This document shows, piece by piece, positions 12,001-24,000 of a stretch of DNA of 64,000 bases (position 1 is its first letter; every line of letters starts with the position of its first letter). Source of the DNA: Beroe forskalii (taxonomy: Eukaryota > Ctenophora > Nuda > Beroida > Beroidae); the NCBI GenBank assembly GCA_011033025.1, contig WFMF01000075.1:310001-374000 (forward strand). Reading direction: 5' to 3'. Below the pieces are notes generated by a model, which was not told the DNA's origin, did not search any database, and saw only the letters and a program-made list of their open reading frames with translations. Both the position numbers and the translations under genes were made by a program.

Positions 12001-15000
12001 TCGAGTAGCTCTGCCAATTCATGAGAGCACGACTTTCGGCCTAGCGTACACTGTACAGGGCCTCTATCCTTTGCATGACTGCCACCTGGCATGGTCGATA
12101 AAAGCAACTTCCACTCATAAATCACCCCAATCAACTCACAACACACCCCTCTCAACTCATAACCCACCCCAATCAACTCATAACATACCCCTCTCAACTC
12201 ATAACCCACCCCAATCAACTCATAACATACCCCTCTCAACTCATAACCCACCGAAATCAACTCATAACATACCCCTATCAACTCATAACATACCCCTCTC
12301 AACTCACAACATACCCCTCTCAACTCATAACATACCCCTATCAACTCATAACATACCCCTCTCAACTCATAACATACCCCTCTCAACTCATAACCCACCG
12401 AAATCAACTCATAACTCACCCCTTTCCACACAATATAACCCACCCTTATCAACTCATAACCCACCTCTCTGCACTCATTTCTCACCCCAATCAATCTGGG
12501 GTTCTGTTGAGAAACACACTTTTGTATATACCAACATTTGACACAATAGCTGTTTGGACTGAACGGAACCTCTTAGCTTCAGTTCCTTGTTTAACATGCC
12601 ATTCAGCAACTCATAACACACCCCTTTTCACTCTTAACACACCCCTCTCCACTCATAACTCACCCCGATCAACTCATAACCCACCCAATCAACTCATATT
12701 CCACCCAATCAACTCATACCCCACCCCAATCAACTAATCAACTTATAACCCACCCCAATCAACTCATAACCCACCCCAATCCACTTATAACCAACCCCAA
12801 TCAACACATATGCAATATGCATAACACACCCAAATCAACACATAACCCTCCCCAATCAACTCATAACACACCCCTCTCAACTCATAGCTCACCCAAATCA
12901 ACTGATAACCCACCCCTTTCCACTCATAACCCACCCGAGTCAACTGATAACCCACCCCAATCCCCTCATAACCCACCCCAATCAACTCATAAGCCACCCC
13001 TTTCCACTCATAACCCTCCCCAATCAACTCATAACACACCCCTTTCAACTCATAACCCACCCGAATCAACTCATAACCCACCCCTTTCCACTCATAACCC
13101 ACCCCAATCAACCCATAACCCGCCCCTCTCCACTCATAACCTGCCCCTCTCCATTCATAACCCACCCCTCTTCACTCGTAACACACACCTTTCCACTCAT
13201 AACCCACCCTCTCCACTTATAACCCACACCTGAACAACCCTCCCGTACTTCCAGAGAAACCCCTTGGCTGCCAGAGAACCCCCCTGGCTCTTCAAGTAAC
13301 CTTTTCCCTAACTTTTCGAGCATTTCCCTTGATTTTTAAGCAATATCACAACTTTTGGACCTTTTCCCAATGTTAAGGGAATCCCTCATTTCGGCATACG
13401 GCTCACTGATCGCTTTTATCGACCATGCCAGGTGGCAGTCATGCAAAGGATAGAGGCCCTGTACAGTGTACGCTAGGCCGAAAGTCGTGCTCTCATGAAT
13501 TGGCAGAGCTACTCGACTGCCGTGTATATCCAGAGATGAGGGTAGAGAGCAAGATCTGGACCACACATCTCTTTCAGACTGCGGATGCCCCAAATCTTCA
13601 ACTGCATAGCAAGTATTGGCTTCCTAGAAAAAAACTACTGTCTGCAATATCACTTCTTACTAAGGGTATGAACTTTCCAGGATACCTGTTCTTATGAACT
13701 GCTATCAGGGATATAGAATATAGATAAATGGTCTGAAACTGAAAGACTGGTCTCAGGGATAACTGGTCTGACCGCTGAGGTACTGAAGTACTGGTGTCAG
13801 GGATACCAGGTCTGACTCTCTGGTATCGAGGATTTCAGGCTTCACTTACTGATGAACTGATGTGGCCAGTCAAGTATAGATTGTCAAGTATTATAGAAGT
13901 ATGCCAAGTCTGGCATAGTAATGTCAGGGATACCTGGTTTAACAGCTGATAAATGACTTTCTCGGGGACTGGTGTCGGGGATGCAGGTCTGCACAACTGT
14001 AGAGGATCACAGGTGTGATCTTGTTACAGGTGTGATCTGATATACCCATTCAGTAGCACTTTCCTGAGCCGAGATATAGTTTGAAGTGGATCAATTTCGG
14101 CGAGATATAGTATGATGTGTTTAAATTTTTGTGGTTTTTTGTTCTCAATATGGGAATCTCTTATATAATTTCGCAACCTCTGTTTTTCTGTTTGTCGTAA
14201 CGGCGGAAACATCTTCGGAACGCGCGCGCATTACGATTTGTGCGGGTAACCATGGTGACACGTGCACGGAGAATTGCGCGCGCGCTCATTTCTGTTAATG
14301 GTGTTTTGATTACGTTGCTTCGTAACTTTTGAACGGATCGGAGTTTTTTGATGCGGTAAAAAGCATTCAGCTGATCTGAAATTTGTGAACGAGGTACTGC
14401 GTAGCAGTGCCGAGTGAGCTGTGTATTAGCAGGCCCAACGGGCCTGCTAGTCTTACTTATAAAGTCGCAGATTGTGTATGTTTTTTGTACATCACGCCCC
14501 ATGGCAACGCGCGCGCAATGGGGGAAATGCACGTGCAGATTAATTGCGCGCGCGTTCATTTCTGTTTAATGTTGTTTTGAATACGTTGCTTCATAACTTT
14601 TGGTATGATTGGAATTTTTTGATGCGGTAAAAAGTATTTAGTTGATTTGAATTGTGGGGTTTGAAATTTGCGAACGAGGTGCTGCGTAGCAGCGCCGAGT
14701 GAGCTATGTATTTGCAGGCCCAACGGGCCTGCTAGTCTTACTTATAATTTCGCATTTCGTGTTTTTTCTCCGTACGTCACGCCCCATGGCAACGCGCGCG
14801 CAATGGGAAAAATGCACGTGCAAATTTATTGCGCGCGCGTTCATTTCGGTTTAATGCTGTTTTGATTTCGAAGCTTCATAACTTTTGATGTGATCGGAAT
14901 TTTTTGATGCGGTAAAAAGTATTTAGTTGATTTTAAATTTGCGAACGAGGTGCTGCGTAGCAGCGCCGAGTGAGCTGTGTATTTGCAGGCCCAACGGGCC

Positions 15001-18000
15001 TGCTAGTCTTACTTATAATTTCGCGCTTTCTGTATGTTTTCTGTACGTCACGCCCCATGGCAACGCGCACGCAATTGAGGAAATTGCACGTGCAGATTAA
15101 CTGCGCGCGCGTTCATTTCTGTTAGATGCTGTTTTGATTTCGGAGCTTCATAACTTTTGATGTGGTTGGAATTTTTTTATGCGGTAAAAAGTATTTGAAA
15201 TTTGCGAACGAGGTGCTGCGTAGCAGCGCCGAGTGAGCTGTGTATTTGCAGGCCCAACGGGCCTGCTAGTCTTACTTATAATTTCGCATTTCGTGTATGT
15301 TTTCTGTACGTCACGCCCCATGGCAACGCTCGCACAATGGGGGAAATGCACGTGCAGATTAACTGCGCGCGCGTTTAAAACTGTTTAATGCTGTTTTGAT
15401 TTCGGAGCTTCATAACTTTTGATGTGGTTGGAATTTTTTGATGCGGTAAAAAGTATTTAGTTGATTTGAAATTTGCGAACGAGGTGCTGCGTAGCAGCGC
15501 CGAGTGAGCAGTGTATTTGCAGGCCCAACGGGCCTGCTACTAATATAGATTTTACTGACCGCTATCAAAGTGACAAACGTAACTTCAAATAAATTGTCGT
15601 CTTTGCAGTTCTAATAATACCTTCAGTGAAACGCTAAAAATCTTCCGTACGTAAAGAAGCAGGTATCTTTGAACAAAAGTCTCAATTTAAATTCAATCAT
15701 GATTACAGTTGGAGAGCGTTGTGGCAAAGGCGGGTAATACAAAGAAGAAGGAAAAGGATATGATGTCTCATTGTGTATCCAACCCAATCAAAAAAGGATA
15801 CTGTAGTATTTGCTGCATATTATGCATAGCATAGTATGCGTTTTTATCAAAGAATGCGTAGCGTAATACCGTCAAAAATCGCACGTTCGTGTCGGATAGG
15901 TCCATTATTCGAAACTACAAGCTTACAAGCTCCAGTGAGCTTTTTTTAATTGTCCCACGAGCAATTCTTGGTTTTCTCCGTGATGTTTCGTTACTTTGCA
16001 TGGTCATGCACGATGCTTTTAGTCAATATTTTAGTTGTGCCACTAGATGCCGATGAAGAACAAGGTACAGCTGGGCCAGCTTCTACTAGGTTTGGAACGA
16101 CTGACTTTTTCACTTATGAAAATTTGGATGATGACGATTTAGAGATCAAACCAATTATTGGGACTGAAAAGACGGAACCCGTGTCAGGGAAGCACTCGAC
16201 AGATATCTTCTACCAAGGCAATTGTATTGACACGTCAGGCTCCTACGTACCTGTGACAGAACCAACATGCTTATTCGGAGTGCAGAACATGGCGGAGTGC
16301 TGGAAATATTGCCAACTGTCGGAGGGTTGCAGCATCTTCGTCTTCCAATTCATGAATTTCACTTGTGCTCTCCACCACAGTCCTTTAATTATAGAACCAA
16401 AGACATCATCCCAGATTTCTGGTCTGAATCAAGCAACCGGATATATGGATTGCTTGACATGTATGGAAACGATAAGTGATGTTTTGGCAACGCAAATCTT
16501 CAAAATTAGACGAGATAGAAAGTGTCTATCTAAAACTACCAAAGGAGCCGTAAACGCACAAAACATCACCGTGGGCTACAAATTGAAGTCACTTCCCTGT
16601 TCCAAAGCCGATCTCTGGAATGTCACTCTTTTCGACAATGCCACAAAGCATTCCGGAGGAAGAGATCAAGTAGTAGTTAGGATTTCCCTCCACGACAATC
16701 CACAATGGAGCATGGAGCACGGTATTTATAATACCTCTAACGAGCTTTCCGTGCAAGTGGCTTATTTGTCAAAGACAAAGAATGTGCCCGGTCAGAGAAT
16801 AGTAATGTCTAGAGATAATATGTCTGATCGCTGCACGTATTCACTGATAACTGAAGGCCCTCCAGTTCTCCTCCTTTTCACGTCCTTGCAAGAGCTGCCA
16901 TTTGACGATCTTGGTAAAAGCACATGGGGATTGAACTTCCATAAACCTGTCTCAGTACGGAAGTGTTTGCTCAAAGACCTCTCAGTGCAGAACGGCGAGA
17001 TAGTTAATGAGGGAAATGCCCCCTTCTTCGTGGAGGGGAGCATAGTGACCATCCTCTGTTATCCCGGCTTCCGGGTCCAGGGAAGCAACTCCTCTACCCG
17101 CCAACTGGTGACATGTGACGAGAGTGTCAATCCGAAGAGTTGTCTCAAGGATAAGTCTTTTCCTGATGTCTCAATTTACCTGGGTGTGATCGGTGTGCTG
17201 GCAGTGGCTCTCATGATCTGCTGTTACAACCTACCGTGGTCGTCTCTGTGTCGGAAAAGACAGCAAGTGAAGCCTCAAGTTGAAGCGCAAAGTGAAGAGC
17301 AAAGTGAAGCGCAAAGTGAAGTGCAAAGTGAAGCACCAATTGAAGCGCAAATTGAAGCACCAATTGAAGCGTGCAATTGAGGCGCCAATTGAAGCTCAAC
17401 AGATTTAAAAGTAAAAAGAAGCTCGTTATGGGCGACGAGGATGAATGACTCGTGTGTTTTACTCCATAATGGCTGATATGGTAAAGTCACACGTGAATAA
17501 TGTTTGTATGTGCCGCCGTACACAATTAAAAATTGAGCTTGCCAAGAACTTATCAAGAGAAACGAATGCAAAAGGGAGAAATGAGGCGCCGTTGCTATGG
17601 AAACTAATTTTTGCACGTACAGATTATAATCAGTTCTATGCGAGTGCTTTCTATTACGATTCTTCTGTTAAAAATGCTGTGCTGTAAATTTTGAAAATTT
17701 GACGTTTTCTTTTCTTCAAATTCAAATTTCAAGATGGAGAATGGACCTAATATAACTTGAATAACGGAGGATATTTTAGATGGATTGTTTTCTGTGGCAG
17801 AGTTTGGCAGATAATCAAAGCTGAGTCGGTGATAACAATAGTAACTTTAGTTTCGAAATTAGCCGTTTCGTTTAGTTTACAAAAGTGTACAATTCAATCG
17901 AGTCAAATATAGGTGTTAGCAGATTACGAAGACAGTTCCTGGCCTGGATTAATGTAAACAAAACAAAATGGTCCAATGTCAATATCAGTATGAGAATTAA

Positions 18001-21000
18001 CATACACTTCTTGCAATCAAAACGGAACTCTTGAACAAAACTCACATGGTTTAGCATAACTAACACTAACCGACGTCCTTCGATCTATTTTCCACTCTGC
18101 TCCTTCATAAAATTGAATAATGATTTAATAGATTTCGTTACGAATAACTTTTGATCTACTTGGGATTTTTGATGCGGTAAGAAGGTAAGAAGTATCCAAT
18201 CAATTTGAATGGTAGTTTTTAAAATTTGCGAACGAGGTGCTGCGTAACTATGTGACCTGTGTATATGCAGGCCCAACGGGCCAGCTAGTCTTACTTATAA
18301 TTTCGTAAAAGCACGTGAATAATGTATGTCTGTGCCGCCGTACACAATTAAATTTGAGCTTGCCAATAAAATATCAAGAGGAACGTAGGCTAAACCGGGC
18401 TAAGTCGCGCCATTGCTATGGATACAGGTATTCTGCACGTGCAGATTATAATTAGTTCTATGCGAATGCTTTCTGATACGTTGTTGACTGCTACGTTGTA
18501 GCGTTTTAAAGAACGACGAGTATACTGTTTTTCATTTGAAATTCAAGATCTGAAGATAGAAAACGGGTATGGCTGGCATCGTGGAGGCTATTTCCGATAA
18601 GATCTCTTCATAAATCTGTGGCAGACGTCGATCGATTTAAATCAATGCTGAGTAGTTGATATTTTTAACGGAAAAATTTAGAGCAATTTAAGATTGACCA
18701 AATCCAATTGACCAAAAGCAAAATCAAATTGGATCGAAAATTTGGCATAGCACATTGCGAATTTGGAAGACTGCTCTTGACGTGAATCAATGCTTAATTC
18801 AACGTTCAGTATGAGTGCGAAACTTGATTCTAATTTTCAGATGTAACTTCAACATATAAGCACAAATTATAATAATCAAAACTTGCCCGGTCCAACATAA
18901 CTAAAAGTAACCAACGAATTATTGTTAATTAAGCTCCTTCATAAACTTTTTGTGAGCTTATTATTTGGTTCTGTATTATCCAGCAGGCCCAACGGGCCTT
19001 TCTAGTACATTGATAATTTTCGATCAGACCAATTCTCATGTTCTTCTTATTACCTATTTTGTTGGTCGAAATTAGATTATAGCATGAATTTCATGGACTG
19101 GAGTGCAGTAAACCACCAACATCGACCAAAATGGCAGGGAATCAGCAATTTTACAACTTTTCAAGATTTCAACCAATTCTGGACAAATTTATGCTTTTAT
19201 GCCACGTCGAGATGCCAAAAACAACTTACATCCCGGTTTGGGGGAAATCATCTTCTCACTCTAGTTCCCAGTTTTTCCCATTTGAACCCATGAATGACGA
19301 GACATGTATAAACTGAACATAAGAATTGAATTGGTTGGTGTGCTTGGACCATTATATATGACATTTTGTCCTTGCGCATCCCCCAAAAACGGCTTTTGCT
19401 TCATAACTCGAAAAGTAAAGGGTTTAGAGCATATGTTTATTGACAAGTCGTATATAAACATGACCATTGCGATTCTTTTGAGCTATGAACGAAGTCTCTA
19501 CGACGTTTCTGGGTCAAGTTATGAAAAATCGCCAAATTTTAGCTTGCGCATAGCCTCAAAACAGTTTTTGGCCCATAACTTGGTTTGTGAGCATTTTAGG
19601 GCATATGTTTATTAACAAGTCGTATATAAACATGGCCATTGCAGTTCTTTTAAGCTAAAAGTGGAGTCTCTACGACCTTCCTATCAAAAGTTAGTAGTTT
19701 GGGCGCCATGGCGCCAAAATGGCGCAATTGCGCTATGATGCACCACCTAACAAAAATAGGTCTCGTCGGATTTGGACTTAGGGGGTCTTAAACTACCTCA
19801 CTGAACCGGTCATTATGTTGTTTCAAGCCGTTGCAGGCCTCAGACCTTAACTGACTAGACTATTTGACGGACCCTTCACAGTTCCTTGACGGACCTTCGC
19901 GCCAATATCTGGCCTACCTCACGGCAGTAAAGCGCCAGTAGCACGCTAGTAGCTCGCCACTCGCCAGTTGAAACTGACTCAAAGCCAGGACACCAGTATC
20001 AGATCATATACTGGCGTGTTACTGGCGTCCTGGCTAGTGTTAGTTTCGACTGGAGGGATACTGGCATGATACTGGCGTGCTACTGTCGTGACACAGACGT
20101 GGTACTGGCGTGCTACTGGCACGATAACAGCGTGAGGTAGGCCTGATACTGGCGCGATAACAGCGTGATGCTGGCCTAGACGGATCGCTTAATTTACCCA
20201 TCCCCCGACAACACATTTCTTGCCATATACAGGATGAGGTGGTTGACTTGTATTAAAATCATTGAACATATGCATATGAACTACTTGAGCTATTACTCAA
20301 ATACCCCGACAAGAGTAGTTATTGGTCGGCTGATATCATCGAGTGGCGAAGCCACGAGATGATATCAGCCGACCAATAACGCTCTTATTTTCCAACACGC
20401 AACAACTCTTAACCAATAGCAGTTCATTCATGTGCCCACATGGTACTGTCCTGTGATTGTACGTAATAATTTCGTGACCTTTTCGCGGCACATCTATTGG
20501 TGGTAGGCTAGATCACGTGATACGCATCATCATCGCACGTGACACAGTGTAATAGATACGGTGAGATACCCTGAGATATCTAACGGCTTAAGGAGCAGCT
20601 GCAATACGCAACAGACATGCCTCACAGATCTATATCGAAGGAAGTAGAATCATCTTTAATTTGAACTTTGTTGTAGTGCTGTTGTCTATTGTCTATAACA
20701 GGTTACCTCAGTACTTATAACTTATCAATGAGATTTTGGAAATGCGTTTTTTGGAATTTCTGTTCATTAAAAACTCCTGCTAATTAGTTATTAGTGCACA
20801 GGTCGCACGAATTAAGTGACGCACTTATTTACATAGTTGTTACACAGTACTATACGCACGTAACGAATTTTTAAACGGTGACGAATGTACGAATTTTTCA
20901 AAGCGCAGGGATAATTATAATTTTTCGTGAGATTATGTCTCAAAAGTCAAAATCAGGAAAAATTTTCGAAAGCGTGAATTTTGTTGTGATTTCATAAAAC

Positions 21001-24000
21001 ATTTCGATTTTCCTTAATTTGAAATATGAAATAAGAATTTCGGCTAAATTTTTGACAAATGTAACAACTACCTATGCCTATTTAACCAAGCAAGGTAACT
21101 GACTACTTGGGTTATCTCTCGCATAAATTCAGCTTAGAAAGTAAAATTACCTCAGATTTCTTGTTTCGAATAGCGAGTTGATCACGTTAAATCACCTATT
21201 TTCCGTGCAAGACCTACATAGTTGCATACCGCACGCTTCTCCTTCGGACTGCTGCACCTCTTTGGCATTGTTCCAGCCGTGAGCAGTGAGATATCGATTC
21301 ACCGAAAAGTTATTTAACGGCTTGCTATCCGATACAAGTTCTGGTGCTTGCTTCACAAGCACAGTGCTCAGCAGGATATCCTGTGACTGGATGAGAGAGC
21401 ATCACGTGCGCTAGTCACGTGGTTATTCGGCTCGGGCACGCTCAAGCCACGAGTGCAGGGCCAGGGGTAGTTGGAAAATAACAAACCTTATAAACACCTT
21501 TAAAAGGTCGTCATGTGTCATGAATAAACGTGGATGGTGCACAACTCCTGCTACAATACCAACAACTCAAAATGGGATTATTTTCAATGAGCATGAACAT
21601 AATGTTGGTTTGCACCGCTTGAATACCTTCTCTTGTACCATCTTCACTGAAACCGTTCGACAGTTGGTCTAAACCCCGCGTACAAGAAATAGGCGGGTAG
21701 GATGACGTCATTATCATAGCTCAATGAAGTGAGTTAATGACGTTGAACCGCGGCCTAGTACCCCGCGATACATTGAACATTTTCCGTTCATCTGGGGATC
21801 TATCCTGTTGCTTGACCAACCGTCTGATGGTGTTGGTGGTGATAGAATAGATAAATGCAGTTTCAAGCAACAACCTCAGTCCTACGCTGACGCAGATCAA
21901 ATCCAATCAATTCGTCCTTACGCAGTTCAAACCCGGGTAACTGGTCCGTATTTTACGGGATCTAATTTCGTGGACAGAAGCGGAATTCGAACTTGTTTCA
22001 ATCTAATTAAGTCGAAAGATGCGCAGAATTGTGTTCTCGGGAATCGCAAGAAAATCGTGATTTTTGCGGTTTTACTGCACCGTGTAGATTTTCAGCGTTT
22101 TTAAAAGACCTGAATCTTTAATTCAGCAAATTCCATCGATTCCTGAGAGAATTTCTAGATCCGATGCACTATTTTAATCTGCAATTCGGTGATGGTGTCT
22201 CGTCTGACGCTTGTGTGAATTACTCCTGACGTTCGCTCACACTATTATAGCATTATCCCGCATAACACTTTTAGTCTGGCCAGCGTACTTAAGCTTAACC
22301 CAGTAATTTCGATTTATCTTTCATGCTCTAAGCGGTATTTTAGTTCTTCCACTTCCATTGATCTCTATGTCCAATTGTCCAATCCCCATTTCTCTCTAAA
22401 CTGTGATCCTCAGAATTTCCGGAGTTCCGGGTGGCCCAGCCTTGCAGTTGTAAGCTGTGAGGGTTACGATGGGTCGAAACCTCTCCGTTCTCTCTCGTCA
22501 CCTGCTGATGGAAAACCTCATCGCAGTTGACAAGGGGGGACCTTTTATCTGCAAGCTTGCAAGGTAACCGCTGATGATTCACAGTTTAGTCGCTTCCCTC
22601 TCCACTGTGATCTTTGAATTATAAAATCGATATTCAGCGTTTGTTTTATGTTTGTCTATATAACTTATTGGCCCTTATTTAACCGGCCCTTAAGGACAAA
22701 AACAACTTTGAAATATTTGTCCAAAGGGCCGGTTAAAAAATGGCCGTTTAAAGTGGGGCCGATTAAATCAAAGGCCAGTTAATTAAGTGCAGATGAAACT
22801 TTTATTACTTGGCTTATGTACTGTTAAATTCTTTTGACCGTTATAATAGAACACAGATAATGACCTAAATCATGATATTTGACCAGGATATGGGTTTTTG
22901 ATGCAATTTACGTAGTATAAGTTCGTCATCCTGGCTATTTTTGAGCAAAAATTTATTGGTTTGGCAACCGCATGAAAATTTTTTGTCCAAGGGGCCGGTT
23001 AAAATGGTTCGAAAATGGTTCGATTTTTGTCCATAGGGTCGGTTTAAAAAGGTCGGTTAAAAAAGTGGTGTGCCTGTTCTTGAGAAACACTTGCAACTCA
23101 CCATGACTGAAGTGATGTGTCGGTTCTTGAGATGCTTGTAGGGGTTAGAGTAGTGGATGATGATGATCATCCGTTCCACACTGATCACAGTCAGGGTAAA
23201 CATGGACAGCTCGCTGCTGAATGTCACCAAGAATCCGGCAATCTGAGGGGAAATGGCACGGAGTTAATAAGAAAGATTTATTTAGAGTTAGACTTAGAAA
23301 TGCTCAGGGTAAAAAATAATTACTTATAAGGGCGAGAAGAATGTTAGTGTGACGTAGAAAAGCTTAATAAGGTCAGAATGAAATTACTTAGAGTAGTCCG
23401 AGATAGAAATAATCAAGTATAGAATAAATCAGATTCTTAGGACTAAACAATTAGAGTTAGGAATCTAGCACTTCAGCGAGTTAGAACAGAGGCAGACTTA
23501 ATGATAATATGAAACTTAGATCTACGTAATCTTCAGTTAGAGCGATTTTCATGAGGCCGAGATATTATGTATGATAGCAGGAATATTATGTTCAATTTGC
23601 TGTTAAAGTGATAAATATCCGAGAAAAATAGAGATGTCAGCACCTCTAAAAATACCGCGCAAAACAACCTCTCCTTTTGGCGATTTGCCCTTCCTAACAC
23701 CTTTCAACAGCAGTAAAACAAAGAGCTAATCTGACAGGTTAGAAGGAAGCGGTAGACACTGAGGAGCCCAGCTAGGTATCCACAGGCACAGACAGACGAG
23801 AACAGGGTGAACACAAACATATGAACATAACCTGAACACCCAGAAATAACCCCTTAATTATCATATGAACATAACCTGGAAACCCAGAAATAACCCCTTA
23901 TAATTCTCATAATATGAGTAGTATTTATAGCTTCTAATTGATGATTACCTTGCAGCCGGGTCCGTTCTGCCAGGACATGGCGTAGTCCTCGTAGTAACCG

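Larger units (their letters stand above)
14157..19005 (+). mobile_element. tandem Helitron insertion carrying a gene (4849 bp)
   Basis: Starts TCTCTTATATAATTTCGC after host A, and ends with hairpin CAGGCCCAACGGGCCT then CTAG before host T. The opposite foldback arm keeps the empty site, reading ATGGGAATACATTGAT when complemented; the insertion lies exactly between A and T with no target duplication. 5' TC, 3' hairpin plus CTRR, and A|T insertion are the Helitron signature. Inside are six head-to-tail units, most joined as CTAG|TCTTACTTATAATTTCG. No Rep/helicase ORF is visible, so it is non-autonomous. The 465-residue membrane protein gene lies in unit 5. Confidence 0.88.
10398..20198. mobile_element. 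giant foldback element with long inverted arms, split by a Helitron
   Basis: Termini GGTAAATTGAGCGATCCGTC and (complement of the right end) GGTAAATTAAGCGATCCGTC are inverted repeats. Left arm 10398-12107. Right arm is 13410-14156 plus 19006-20198, interrupted by the Helitron. The loop is a minisatellite. Without the Helitron the element is about 4.95 kb. Arm ORFs match between arms but encode nothing recognised. The right arm has an extra block of TACTGGCGTG words (about 19915-20170). No target duplication is obvious. Confidence 0.82.

Noticed and set aside
11901..13323. Overlapping ORFs of STHNPP or GVCYEL repeats on both strands
   Set aside because: Produced by the 21-22-bp minisatellite in the loop of the foldback.
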